Origin: Entamoeba histolytica HM-1:IMSS
Taxonomy: Eukaryota > Evosea > Mastigamoebida > Endamoebidae
Assembly: GCF_000208925.1 (NCBI RefSeq)
Contig: NW_001914926.1
Span: 5,251 to 29,796, forward strand
Length of the DNA: 24,546 nt
Direction of reading: 5' to 3'
Each line of letters opens with the position of its first letter. Position 1 is the first letter of the stretch. Under the pieces are notes generated by a model. The model saw nothing but the letters and a program-made list of their open reading frames with translations. It did not search any database and was not told the DNA's origin. The translations under genes and the position numbers were made by a program. This document shows positions 9,692 through 19,400 of this stretch, in pieces.

Positions 9692-10912
9692 ATGTTGGTC
9701 ATAGTACTGTTATATATTATCTGTTCTATTCAAGCACAGTCTTGTGAAAAAAGAAAACCTATTCTAATACTAAGTGGAATTTTAGCTTCACAGTTAATGA
9801 TTGATGCTGATATAGACACTTCGATAGAATTACCCCCTCAATGTCCTCATAAGGTTAAAGGTCAAATTTGGATTAACAGAAAAGACCTTATTCCTTTTAA
9901 CAATTCTGCATGTTTTATTGAATATATGAAAACATATTGGAATTCTTCTACTAGCAAAATGGAAAACATTCCAGGAGCTAATATATATTATCCAAACTTT
10001 CCATCTACAAAAGGAATTTTTGCTTTAGCACCAGATAACCAAAAACTTCTTCAATCAAAAACTAAAGTATTTGCTGCAATGATTCATGACCTAAAAGCTG
10101 CAGGATGGAAAGATGGTGTTGATTTAGTTTCTCCTGGTTATGACTGGAGATATGCAGATAGAAGTAATAATAACTGGATTGAAAAAACAACTCAACTAAT
10201 CCAACAATTAGTAAACAATAATGGTTATAAAGTTATCATTGTTACTCATAGTTTTGGTGGACTTGCTGTTTTAGATTTAATTAGTTCTATGTCAAAAAAA
10301 TTCTGTGACCAATACATTGATAAAATTATCACTCTAAATGCTCCTTTCATTGGTTCAACAAAAACCTTACGAACATTTTTAACAGGAGAAGATTTAGGAC
10401 TAAAACTTGATCCATTGTTATTAAGACCATTAGCACGTTCATGGGAATCTGATTACCAATTAATGCCCAACCAAAAATATTGGAAAAATGATAATGTTGT
10501 ACAGGTTGGAAATAAAAAATATTCCGCTAACAACATCAATGCCATCATTGATCTTGTTGAAGAAGTAAAAGAGTTTGGTAATATTATTTATAACTCAAGC
10601 ATTAATAGATTTCCATTGGAATATGTTCCAAATAATGTTACATTACATTGTTTATATTCTCATGGTATTGAAACAATTGTTGGAATTAAGTATGACTCCT
10701 TGGACCATGACTTCCAAGATGTTAGTTACGTTTATGGAGATGGAGATGGAGTTGTTGACCTCCAGTCTTTGGAATGGTGTAAACTTCCTGGGTTTGCTAA
10801 AGTTGTAAAAGATTTAGGAAAAGGAGAGCATGGAACAGTAATTTCAAACACAGAAGTTTTTGATTACATAAAAAACGAAGCATGTGCTACCGAATCAAAA
10901 ATAAAAGTATGA
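9692..10912 (+). CDS. Secreted LCAT-family acyltransferase / phospholipase
   Basis: A 406-residue alpha/beta-hydrolase of the lecithin:cholesterol acyltransferase family. Residues 1-15 (MLVIVLLYIICSIQA) are a signal peptide, and a strand plus oxyanion-loop segment PILILSGILAS follows at 23-33. The nucleophile sits in VTHSFGG with S187. The acid is in YGDGDGVV (D350 or D352, by analogy with GDGD in LCAT and lysosomal phospholipase A2), and the histidine in GEHG is H380. YDWRYADR at 150-157 is also typical. Several NxS/T sequons (such as NSS, NVT) suit passage through the secretory pathway. It probably cleaves or transfers acyl chains of phospholipids in lysosome-like vacuoles or outside the cell; substrate and direction are unknown. 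The next gene on the same strand starts 113 nt downstream. No damage is visible. Confidence 0.9.
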   Translation: MLVIVLLYIICSIQAQSCEKRKPILILSGILASQLMIDADIDTSIELPPQCPHKVKGQIWINRKDLIPFNNSACFIEYMKTYWNSSTSKMENIPGANIYYPNFPSTKGIFALAPDNQKLLQSKTKVFAAMIHDLKAAGWKDGVDLVSPGYDWRYADRSNNNWIEKTTQLIQQLVNNNGYKVIIVTHSFGGLAVLDLISSMSKKFCDQYIDKIITLNAPFIGSTKTLRTFLTGEDLGLKLDPLLLRPLARSWESDYQLMPNQKYWKNDNVVQVGNKKYSANNINAIIDLVEEVKEFGNIIYNSSINRFPLEYVPNNVTLHCLYSHGIETIVGIKYDSLDHDFQDVSYVYGDGDGVVDLQSLEWCKLPGFAKVVKDLGKGEHGTVISNTEVFDYIKNEACATESKIKV

Positions 10913-11025
10913 ACAAAATGAATTGCTGTGAATTGAATTTTTTTAATAGGAATAGTTTTTTTACTAATATAAAAGAGTAATTTAATCTTCTCATTAAGAG
11001 AAATAAAAAAAAACTAAAATTGAAA

Positions 11026-11905
11026 ATGCTTTGTCCACTATTTCAAAATGTTCAAACAGAAGGAGAAATTACGATTGGAATAGACGAAGCAGGAAGAGGA
11101 CCTGTTTTAGGACCAATGGTATATAGTGCATTTTTTACTACTAATACAGAAGTTATAAGTACCATGGGGTTTCATGACTCTAAAATTTTATCCCGAACGA
11201 TGAGAGAGAAGTTATTTACTGATATAAAAGAAAGTGGGGTGTGTGGATTTTCAACACGAATTCTCACTCCAAGTTATATCAGTCAGATGATGTGTGGTCC
11301 TCAAAAGGTTTCATTAAATGAAATAGCATTTAGTGCAGTTAGAGATATTATCCATCAAATCATCAGAACAAGTCAGCGTAAAATTGTACATATTTATTGT
11401 GATACTGTTGGACCTTCTAAAAAATATCAAGCGATGATTGCAAATGAATTTAAGGAAGTTAAATTAAGTCAAATTACTGTTTGTCCAAAAGCTGATGGAT
11501 TATATCCAGTTGTTAGTGCAGCAAGTATTTGTGCTAAAGTAACAAGAGATACTTGTCTTGATAATTGGATTTATGAAGAAACAAATATTCAAACAAGACA
11601 GGTTGGTTGTGGATATCCAAGTGGTTTGTTATTTTTCAGTGTTTAAAAAAATGGTTAGTAATATATAATTAATATATAACTAATTGATAGATGTAGATAC
11701 AATAAAATGGATGAAATGTCAATATGACCCATTGTTTGGATATCCTAATTTAGTTAGATTTGGGTGGGAAACATCTAAGAGAATCATTGAAGAAAAAGTA
11801 CCAATGAAAAGACCATTTCCTTATCAAAATAAACAAGATGTAGTTGGAATAATTCAAAGTAAATTATTTGCAAATAAAGGAATAACTGAATTGACTGAAT
11901 GGTAA
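11026..11905 (+). CDS. Ribonuclease H2 subunit A, two exons
   Basis: Exon 1 is 11026-11623, the intron is 11624-11690, and exon 2 is 11691-11905. The spliced product is 270 residues. It is the catalytic subunit of RNase H2, which removes ribonucleotides and RNA primers from DNA in the nucleus. All four metal-binding acids are visible: D20 and E21 in GIDEAGRGPVLGPM, D126 in HIYCDTVGP, and D157 in KADGLYPVVSAASICAK. The following VTRD and the GCGYPSDVDTIKWM segment are also typical, the latter rebuilt exactly across the splice junction (codon D200 is split G|AT). FGYPNLVRFGW matches the conserved FGFP..VRFSW region. The ATG at 11026 is used; a TTG at 11020 is not a credible eukaryotic start. 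Exon 1 read on without splicing stops at 11644-11646, which would cut off the C-terminal quarter. Confidence 0.93.
11624..11690 (+). other. 67-nt intron of RNase H2A gene
   Basis: It begins GTTTGTTATTT at 11624 and ends AACTAATTGATAG at 11690, with a possible branch site CTAAT. Removal joins AGT G with AT GTA GAT, restoring the conserved GYPSD segment of the enzyme. It shares its 5' border GTTTGTT with the intron of the saposin-like gene. Confidence 0.9.
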
Positions 11906-11957
11906 GTAAAATCAATTTTCTTGTTAAATAAATTTATATAAATGAGTTAATTCATCA

Positions 11958-12767
11958 TTAATAATAGTCAGGGTCTTTTGGCATAATATCTTTATCTCTA
12001 CCAAAATGACGAGCCATTCTTCTCAAATAAAATGGTTGGTCTATCAACCTTCCAAGGTCACAAAATAGCATGTCTCCACAGTATGTCCAAGGATTAAATT
12101 TAATAAAAGATAAATAACGTTTTAGTTCATGATTTGACATTAATGTTCCCCACCATCCCCAAATACATGCAACATTAGGATCATAGTAACCATCATTTGT
12201 TGCTCTTAGTGGTGTTGCATATTTAGTAAGTGTTCTTGGACCATAAGAATCAAAAACTTGTTTGAGAAAGACAAATGAATTTCTATGAATTGATTGATCA
12301 TCTTCAAAGAACATGATAAAATCAGTGTTATTAAATTCTTTAAGAGCAAGTTGTGCACCTTGATGGAAGTAGTATGTTACAATATTATCTTTTTTATGAT
12401 GACCAAAGTTACGGTATGCACGTTGATCTTCAGACCACAAGCTGTGATACATTTCTTCAAAAGAATAAATATTTGATGGTTGAATCCATTTAAATGGCTC
12501 AAAATTTGCAATTGAAGAATTTATCCCATGTTTTTGAAGTTCAAAGTTAGCCATTTCCATTTCTGGATGAGGACAATGATTACAACCTTTAACAAAGTAA
12601 AAATGATCTATCACTATTTCTGGTGGTTTTCTTTCATATGCATTTAACAAATATTCAACAGAATAATTCAACATTGGAACTTCCTTTGGTGCTCCTAACA
12701 TAATCATACACATATGATATTGTTTTGCATTTGAGGCTACAATAAAGAGGAGTAGGAAACAAAACAT
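11958..12767 (-). CDS. Secretory-pathway glycosyltransferase-like protein
   Basis: A 269-residue protein with an N-terminal signal peptide or short signal anchor (MFCFLLLFIVASNA) and a soluble, lumenal body. The strongest motif is FIMFFEDDQSIH at 150-161: a hydrophobic strand ending in an acidic E-D-D, as in the metal-binding DXD motifs of GT-A glycosyltransferases such as the GnT-IV/PGAP4 kind. Further conserved-looking pieces are CIWGWWGTLMS (201-211) and YCGDMLFCDL (229-238), plausible acceptor or donor pocket segments. Cysteines and one NNT sequon fit a lumenal fold. Family assignment rests on these motifs only, and donor and acceptor sugars are unknown. The start is ATG 12767; an upstream TTG (12773) is not credible. 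It converges on the RNase H2A gene with a 52-nt gap. A secreted non-enzymatic protein is the alternative. Confidence 0.65.
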   Translation of the reverse strand: MFCFLLLFIVASNAKQYHMCMIMLGAPKEVPMLNYSVEYLLNAYERKPPEIVIDHFYFVKGCNHCPHPEMEMANFELQKHGINSSIANFEPFKWIQPSNIYSFEEMYHSLWSEDQRAYRNFGHHKKDNIVTYYFHQGAQLALKEFNNTDFIMFFEDDQSIHRNSFVFLKQVFDSYGPRTLTKYATPLRATNDGYYDPNVACIWGWWGTLMSNHELKRYLSFIKFNPWTYCGDMLFCDLGRLIDQPFYLRRMARHFGRDKDIMPKDPDYY

Positions 12768-13070
12768 TAACAAATAATAATAAAATAAGATGTTTTTATT
12801 ATATTAGAAGATAAAATGATGAGATGATACTATCTTATTGTGTTTTATGTGATTTTTTTATTATTTACGTTAATATAACATTAAACAGACATAATTTATC
12901 TCAAATAATCATATTCTATTTTATTATTTCCATTATAAAATTAAAATTGAATGATTTTATTATTAAACACTTCAAAACGTAAAAGAAAGAAGAATTAAGA
13001 AAGAGAATTTGTTCACTTTCTTTGTCATCATAACTTTACACTCTATGACTATAACAAACAAAATAGTAGA
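12768..13070. promoter_or_regulatory. Divergent intergenic region between two genes
   Basis: 303 nt separate the start codons of the minus-strand glycosyltransferase-like gene and the plus-strand PH-domain gene, so both promoters must lie here. I do not see a clear GAAC or TATA-like element that I can assign with confidence. Confidence 0.35.
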
Positions 13071-14537
13071 ATGAGCAACCAATATATAGTTGATTTAAAC
13101 TCAAGACATCCTCCTCCATCACTGAACTTTGCACATCTCCTTCAAGTCCAACAACAATCTACGTGTCGAATAAAAATGCAACAACCCCAACACCATAAAA
13201 CAACTTCATCATCTCAATTCAACCAACCAATAAAAACAATAAGAAGACCATTACCTCCTCTACCAACACAAGAGTCAAAGACAAGAAGCACAGAAACATA
13301 TTCTTCTGAAGTGGATAATCTAGATTCTATACCTGTAACAAAATACACAGAGTCTTACAATCAAAAACAAGTAGAAACACAAGAAGAGACATTAAAACAA
13401 ATTGAAATACTTTATAAAGAAAAGAAAAGACTAGAAACAGAAAATGAACGATTAAAACAAGAACAAGAACAATTAAAAGAAGTTAAAGACAAGAAGAAAA
13501 AAGATAACAAAAAAGAGAAGAAGAAAAGTGTGAAGATAAAGGAAAGTCCTATTATCTCAACAACACATTCTAAAGTAGTTGAAAGTTATCATAATTGTAT
13601 TCAATGTCAACCAATTAATAGAAAAACAAAATCAACGTCATGCATTCCATTACAACCAAGTAGAAACCAAAAAAGAGTAAAAGAACAAGAAATGAAAAGG
13701 GATGACATTCTTTTCTTTGATAAATTAAAAGAAGAACTTAAAGAATCTGCTAATAAGATGAATAAAATAGATTCTCTCATTAAAGAACAAGCAATCCACT
13801 GTGTTGTACATAGACTACGTGCTGTTGAACAGATGTTAGTTTTATTAAAAACAAGAAGGTTGAATGGTAATATTCTAAATGACTGCAAAGTCATTATTGA
13901 AGATGGATGGCAGAATTATATTATAATGAGTGAAGAATCAACGATGTATTTGGGGAGAGCAATGATGGTTGTTTATGAGAAATGTATTAACAATAAAGAA
14001 ATAATGGAAGAATATTTCAAATGTCTTCAAGGAACAATTATTAGTGAAGAAGAAATTATGTTATGTGAAATGTGTATCAACAATGAAGGATTGAAATGTG
14101 TTAGAAATAATGGTATCAAAGAATATGAAGAATCAAAGAAGAAAATAAATTATTTGGAAGAATTAAATCAGACATGTGGAGGTAATTGGGATGTTAATTT
14201 AAATAGAGGGGTTTTTGGATGGGGAAGAAAAGTTATGAAGAAAGAAAAGATTAAAGGATATATTGGAGAATGGAAAGAGATGGAATTGGTATTAACAAAT
14301 GACTTAATGATAATTACATACCAAAAACAGATTGAATATATAAGTCTCTATGTTGACTATAATATCACTGAATATAACATTGATGATGACGTATATCAAA
14401 TTGAAGATAAAGAACAAGGAATTTACTACATCAAAGACATTGAGTTAAAGGGATTAAAAGAGGATATTAATTCTTACCTAAGAATCACAGATGATGTTTA
14501 TCAATTCCCAGCTACTCCAAATGACATTTTTAATTAA
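13071..14537 (+). CDS. Coiled-coil and PH-domain protein, possible RhoGEF
   Basis: A 488-residue cytosolic protein. Residues 1-100 are low-complexity and Gln/Pro/Ser-rich, with a class I SH3-ligand-like motif RRPLPPLP at 58-65. Residues about 103-153 are a charged coiled coil ending in a Lys-rich tract. Residues about 210-365 are helical with regular hydrophobic spacing. Residues about 383-470 look like a PH domain: GWGRKVMKKEKIKGYIGEW followed by MELVLTNDLMIITY, the usual strand pattern ending in FNDLL-like residues. A helical block directly before a PH domain is the layout of Dbl-type RhoGEFs, a family expanded in Entamoeba. The DH part is too divergent for me to identify with certainty, so a plain PH-domain adaptor is the main alternative. 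The start is ATG 13071, and no intron or break is visible. Confidence 0.6.
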   Translation: MSNQYIVDLNSRHPPPSLNFAHLLQVQQQSTCRIKMQQPQHHKTTSSSQFNQPIKTIRRPLPPLPTQESKTRSTETYSSEVDNLDSIPVTKYTESYNQKQVETQEETLKQIEILYKEKKRLETENERLKQEQEQLKEVKDKKKKDNKKEKKKSVKIKESPIISTTHSKVVESYHNCIQCQPINRKTKSTSCIPLQPSRNQKRVKEQEMKRDDILFFDKLKEELKESANKMNKIDSLIKEQAIHCVVHRLRAVEQMLVLLKTRRLNGNILNDCKVIIEDGWQNYIIMSEESTMYLGRAMMVVYEKCINNKEIMEEYFKCLQGTIISEEEIMLCEMCINNEGLKCVRNNGIKEYEESKKKINYLEELNQTCGGNWDVNLNRGVFGWGRKVMKKEKIKGYIGEWKEMELVLTNDLMIITYQKQIEYISLYVDYNITEYNIDDDVYQIEDKEQGIYYIKDIELKGLKEDINSYLRITDDVYQFPATPNDIFN

Positions 14538-14962
14538 TTTTTCTCATTCTATTCAACTTCCATTTTGTTAATTGTAATATTTTCTTCTTGTTTGCAATGG
14601 TTGCTTATTGATTAATAAATACACAAACTGAGACAAATGTATTAAAATTACTCATGGCTGTATCATTCCCTCCAATTTCCAATCTTTGTATTGGAGAATG
14701 TTAATTAAGTAATTATTTTTCTCCCAAATTAGAAACAAGCAAAAATTCCATCTCTATCTTATTATTCTTTTGTTTTACTTTATCATTAATTGGAAATGTT
14801 TTATTAGAGTCAGTATGTATTTGTTTTATTTTCTTCAGTCAACAATAAAACAAAGTAAGTAATTAATAAGAACATGATACAAAAAAAACAAAAAAATGAA
14901 TATCCTTTAGAAATTGCATTTATTTTTATCATAAACCATTAATTAAAACAAAACCAATCAAT
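14538..14962. other. Convergent intergenic region, nothing recognised
   Basis: 425 nt between the ends of the PH-domain gene and the ABC fragment. It is A+T-rich with T-runs suited to 3' UTRs. I see no gene, repeat or RNA. Confidence 0.5.
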
Positions 14963-15640
14963 TTATTCTGATGAAGAATTGTTACTACCTTCACTTACCG
15001 ATTCACTCTTATCGTTTACATGTTGTGGTAATGGACTTACTATTGGTGTATTTAAATTGAGTAATGGGGATTTATCTTTATTGGTTACTGTTCCATCAAG
15101 TGGCATTGGACTTGCAGATGGTGTATTTAAGTCAATCAACTCTGTTGGCTTTTCAGTTGAGTCTGATGATTCATTTTCTTGTTTTTTCTTTTTTTCATCT
15201 TCAGCTTTTAATGTTTCAGCAATAGATGCTTCTCCTTTTGCTAATCGTTTAAGTTCTTCAGCACATCCTGATTGTTGGACCAAATTATTGAAGATTGTTG
15301 TTTCTTGTTCAATCAAATTAATTGGAGTATCCATTTCCATTAAATGACCATCATCAAATACCATAACTCGATTAGAATCCATGATTGAATGTAGTCTATG
15401 TGCAATAGTTAATGTTGTACATTCTTTGAAATTCTTTCTAACCATTTCTTGAATCATAATATCTGTTTGAATATCAATTGATGCAGTTGCTTCATCCATA
15501 ATTAATATTTTAGCTCCCTTTAATAATGCTCTTGCCATGCAAATCATTTGACGTTCTCCAAGTGAGAAATTTTCTCCATTTTCTGTAACTATATAATCCA
15601 ATTCTTTATTTACATTAACCAATTCTAATACGTATTGCAG
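14963..15640 (-). pseudogene. Truncated ABCC/MRP-type ABC transporter, C-terminal half of NBD2
   Basis: Reading on the minus strand from about 15640, the frame opens QYVLELVNVNKELDYIV and continues with the ABC signature NFSLGERQ (a variant of LSGGQ), Walker B ILIMDEATAS, the D-loop SID, and the H-loop TIAHR. This order and the wording match the second nucleotide-binding domain of full-length ABCC (multidrug-resistance-associated) transporters. Everything upstream is missing: Walker A, NBD1 and both membrane domains. After the NBD comes an acidic/Lys tail and two copies of an LNTPxxSPxP motif before the stop at 14963. Homology ends abruptly at 15640, where purine-rich repeat DNA begins. No short intron leading to an upstream exon is visible. 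It is therefore a gene remnant left after retroelement insertion or rearrangement. The remaining frame is clean, suggesting recent truncation or an assembly join. Confidence 0.8.
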
Positions 15641-16047
15641 GCAACAAAAAAAGCAAATAATTGAAAAAGAAGAGAATGAATGATATAAAAGAATAAAAAT
15701 AAAGTGAGAAGTAGATGATGATGAAGAAAGAATAAAAGTAGAGAATATAAAAATAAAGAAGATAAAGTGTAATAAAACAAAAGAAATGATAAAAGAAGAA
15801 AAGAAAGAAAAAAAATAAAGGATGCAAATTTTATTTCAACAAATAAAAAAGTACAATAAAAAAAGCGCAAAATTTAATGATGCAAAATATTTAGCAACAT
15901 ATTTTATTGATGCAAAATATTTTGAAATAAAAATAAATCATCATTTGATATTATTATTATATTTGATAATAAATTATATTATATATTAAATACATCATAT
16001 TTCTTTATTATTTATCTTTCTTTTTATTATTTCATCTATTCCATCAT
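15641..16047. repeat. Purine-rich and A+T-rich junction DNA with short direct repeats
   Basis: About 15650-15830 is almost only A and G on the plus strand, like the LINE bodies further right. It is followed by A+T-rich DNA carrying TGATGCAAAATATTT twice (15878-15892 and 15908-15922, 30 bp apart). No coding sequence is visible. It may be the remnant of an older SINE- or LINE-like element that truncated the ABC gene, but I cannot assign it to a family. Confidence 0.4.
16037..16047 (+). repeat. Putative target-site duplication, left copy (element A)
   Basis: TATTCCATCAT lies here immediately before element A. The same 11 bases recur at 17838-17848 just after the element's TTATT-rich tail. Perfect flanking repeats of this size are expected for target-primed LINE insertion. 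Confidence 0.6.
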
Positions 16048-17189
16048 GTTACATCCTTTTCCAATGCAGGAAATACAACAAATTTTAATGCCATGGCTAT
16101 TGTGTAAAACCTTAGGGTCTTGTAAAGAAAAGCAAACATGTCATAGAAATCTAAGGTCATACAATAAAAAATGAATATCAATAGCAATAAATGGCATAAC
16201 AATTATAATAATAAAGGTAAACAATACACCAAGGAAATTTGATTAGAAGACGAAAGACACAAAGAAAAATAAATAAGAAACAAGGTAAATACAATAATAA
16301 TAAAGATTATACAAATAACAAATACAAATGGCTAACAATAAATGAGATACAAGAAAGAATAAAAAGAATAACAATGGAATGGAATAAAGGAGAATATAAA
16401 GAAATACTCAAAAAGTAGGAAGGTAAAAGGAAAAGATGGTATAACATTCTTCAAGAAGTACATTCAATCAAAATGAAGAAGATAATTGAAAAGACGAAAG
16501 AAGAGTTTAAAGAAAAAAACAAAGGACATTGAAGAAAAGACATTAAAACAAATGAAGAAGAAATTAAAAACAAAAGTCTAAATAAAGAAATGAATGATAG
16601 ATGTAAAATTGCAAGAATAATAAATAACAAAGAAAGTATATTGAAAGTACAAGAATAAATATAACAAAACAAAGAAATAGACATTTAATTGAAGTATTGT
16701 ATTGTTTTGCAATTAATTGATTAAATAAGAAATTATATAAGAAAATAAGAAATGAACAAATAGAAAGCATTATAAAAGCAATAAATATCAATGTCAATAA
16801 TGAAAATGAATATATTAAATATATTAAAATATCACATAAAATAAAAGAAAATACTAAACAATACATTAAAGTGAAAATAAATGATATAATAGAAAGAAGA
16901 GTAGAATGTAATTCAATAATAAAGAAAAAACATAATAAAGAATAATTCTACAGAAATTGATGAAGAATATCTTAACACTCTCATCAATAAAGTAAAAGAA
17001 ATGAAAATAGAAAAATGTTCAAACATTAATTACTACTTTCAAAGAAAAGAGGTTGACCGATTAATAAATGAAATTAATAATAGATGGATATTGTCATGAA
17101 GCAGAATGGATTATCTGCAAGATGATATGAAGAATATTTCAATGGTTATGCACCTTTATCTCCAAAATAAAATAATAGGAGATAAATTT

Positions 17190-17829
17190 GATGAAATAAA
17201 AGAAATCCTAAAGAAAATCAATAGACTAGAAGATTTGGTCAAGGGAAGGAAATGGTACAGAATAAAGTGCATCATGAAATTAAATGAACATGATGAAGAA
17301 GGAATAAAAGTTAAAGCACTAGAAAGAATAAAGTACCTAAAATATATGATGACTATGATCAAAGAAAGAATTAAATTTAATAAAGATGAAAGGGTCAGAA
17401 TCAATACAAATAAAATCATGTTTGATTCTAACAAGAAAATTAAAATAAAGAAGAAATAAAAAAAGAAATATACCCAAATAACAATATTAATTTAGAAAAA
17501 AATGAAGAAAAGATATAGAAATAAAGAATAAAATAGAGAAATTAAAAAATGTCAAAATAATTCCAGTAGTAATCTCAATAAATGGATTAATAAATAAAGA
17601 AAGTATTAAATTAATTAAAGAATTAAAAATTGAGATTGACATCGAAAAAGAAGTAAAAAACATTGTAATACAAAACATGAATGATGTCATGGAATATTGC
17701 TTCAATAATCAAACATACTCCGTAGAGCTGCTAGAAGAAGATGAAGACGAAGGGACGGGATTAGTCTCCCCTGAGGCAGGAAGACTAGAAGCTAGTTCTA
17801 TTAATATTTAATTAATTGCTTATTATTAT
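17190..17829 (+). repeat. 640-bp inverted repeat, left arm (3' part of element A)
   Basis: This arm equals the reverse complement of 23907-24546; position p here pairs with 41736 minus p. I compared most blocks by eye and found no mismatch or gap. Identity stops exactly at the retroelement's 3' terminus (17829/23907). The other limit is the end of the window, not the end of the repeat. Confidence 0.92.
17757..17796 (+). other. Two small hairpins near the 3' end of element A
   Basis: GGGA-TTAGTC-TCCC (17757-17770) and ACTAG-AAG-CTAGT (17784-17796) can fold as adjacent stem-loops in the element RNA, within about 70 nt of its 3' end. LINE reverse transcriptases often recognise 3' stem-loops, so they may be a recognition signal; that role is inference. 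Confidence 0.35.
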
Positions 17830-17837
17830 TATTCATA

Positions 17838-17848
17838 TATTCCATCAT
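17838..17848 (+). repeat. Putative target-site duplication, right copy (element A)
   Basis: TATTCCATCAT, identical to 16037-16047, lies directly after the TTATT-rich 3' tail of element A and before LINE B. Confidence 0.6.
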
Positions 17849-17899
17849 TCATTTATTATTTACATTTCATTTATTAAATAACATCCTTTTCGAATTGGA

Positions 17900-19400
17900 A
17901 TGTTACGAAGATGTTATCAACAAAAGTACTCAACAAGAAATAGAATCAAAAAACTCAATAGAGACTATAAGAATGATGATCATAAAATGTTCAATAACTA
18001 CACTATAAGAAATATTATTACCCTAATAACACTTTCAACAGAACACTAGAGCACTCAGATTATTACAGAAAATATTACAACCAAAATTATTACAATCCTA
18101 GAAGAAAGGTTAACAAGTATTATCATCGAAATGAACGATTTGGAAGAGGAAGAAATAAGAATAAAGGATGTTATAAGAAAAGACAAGGATGGAAGAATAA
18201 AAGGAAAGAAGAAAACACAAAAACAATACAAAAATGGATGAAAAGATTTGAAGAATTAGAGAGACTAGTTAAAGAGAAATTAGAGATAACAACAGAGGTG
18301 AAAGAAGAAGAAACGCTAATGGAAATAGAAGAAAAAGAAAAAATAATACAAGAAAAATCGACTCAAGAGAATGAAGAAAGACAAGAAGAAGAGAAACAAA
18401 CAATAATAGAAAAGTATGAAGAAGAAAGAAGAAAAATTACTAAAGAATTTGAAGAAGAGATAATGAAAATGAAGATAAAATTTGAGAAAGAAAAAAAGAG
18501 TTAGAAATGAAGATAAAAAGCAAAGAAGAAGAAATACAAAAACAAAGAAAAGAAGAAGAGAGGAAAAATAGAGAGAAAAAAGAATAACAAGAAGAAGATA
18601 GAAAGAGAGAGAAAGAAATAGAAAGACTAAAAAGCACACATGCTATAGAAATAAATAAAAAAGAAGAAAGAATCAGAACACTTAAAGGAAAACTAGAGAA
18701 ACAAGAAAAAGAGAAAGAAATCCAAGAGATTAAAGAAAAGAAAGAGATAAAAGAAAACAACAAAAAGAGAGAAGAAGAAATAAAGAAAACAAAATAAAAG
18801 ATAGACAAGATTAAAGAAGAAATGGAGAAGATTAGAAAGATGAAAGACAAAGAAATAGAAGAAAAAGAAAAAGACAAGATAATAGAAGAAGAAAGAAAAG
18901 AAAATATAGAAAAAGAAGAAAGAAAGAAAAGCAACGAAAAAGAAGAAATGAAGAAAAAGGTAGAAGAGAAGGAAGGAATAGAGAACAAATACCTACAAGG
19001 ACAAATTGATAAAAGTATGATAGAAAATAAACTAATGAAAGAAAGAAGGAAAACACAAATACTAATAAATGGAATAGAAAAAAAGGAATAGACGTAGAAG
19101 AATTACTTAAAGAACAAGAAGAAGATGAGGAGGAGGAAAGAAATTTTCAAAGACAGAAGAAGAAAAGAATAAGGATGAAAGAGACAGAACAAGAGACAAT
19201 TATACGACGAGCATCATCAGTGACAGAAACGATGAATATAATATGGGAAAGAACAGAAGAAGATGATCATAATAGAAGAAGAACAAGAGAAGAAAGAAGA
19301 GGAAGAAGTGAAACAAGGAGAAGAGAAGAAACAGAATTAAAGAAGAATGAATATGTCTGTTATGGAATTAATATAATGAATATTAAAATAAAAAAGAAAT
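17900..19400 (+). pseudogene. LINE ORF1 relic (coiled-coil nucleic-acid-binding protein)
   Basis: From ATG 17900 the frame encodes a basic start (MLRRCYQQKYS) but stops at a TAG near 18050. One frame over, a Tyr/Asn/Arg-rich region (about 18020-18200, with KYYNQNYYNPRRK and RFGRGRNKNKG) leads into a Glu/Lys/Arg coiled coil that runs to about 19150 and then an Arg-rich stretch. The frame is interrupted by TAGs or TAAs near 18502, 18585, 18797 and 19090 and by frameshifts. Family knowledge: Entamoeba LINE ORF1 proteins are coiled-coil, RNA-binding partners of the LINE RNA. This copy cannot make one. Confidence 0.7.

Larger units (their letters stand above)
16048..17837 (+). mobile_element. Element A: internally deleted, non-autonomous LINE derivative
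   Basis: About 1.8 kb. The 5' end (GTTACATCCTTTTCCAAT) shares ACATCCTTTTC with the 5' end of LINE B. The front (16150-16900) holds Asn/Tyr- then Lys-rich ORF1-like coding pieces broken by stops. About 16945-17459 encodes the segment that precedes the reverse transcriptase in LINE B. For example, EEYLNTLINKVKEMKIEKC...YYF here parallels EYTEELIKKSKRKEIKEC...YYF in B, and YLQNKIIGDKF parallels YLENKFIGIKK. Directly afterwards (about 17530-17811) comes the extreme C-terminus of ORF2, IIPVVISINGLINKESIKLI, matching VIPVVITVS.LINKETVILL at the end of B. Roughly 2.3 kb with the RT and the catalytic endonuclease core is absent. The 3' end is TTAATTAATTGCTTATTATTATTATT. Multiple stops make it unable to encode its own machinery. 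Confidence 0.8.

Noticed and set aside
11640..11690. RNase H2A as a pseudogene broken by a stop at 11644-11646
   Set aside because: Removing a GTTTGT...TAG intron restores the conserved GYPSD segment exactly, so the gene is intact.
15600..15830. A short intron joining the ABC fragment to an upstream exon
   Set aside because: TATTAG near 15627 could be a 3' splice site, but no GTTTGT donor with NBD-coding sequence lies within the usual short intron distance.
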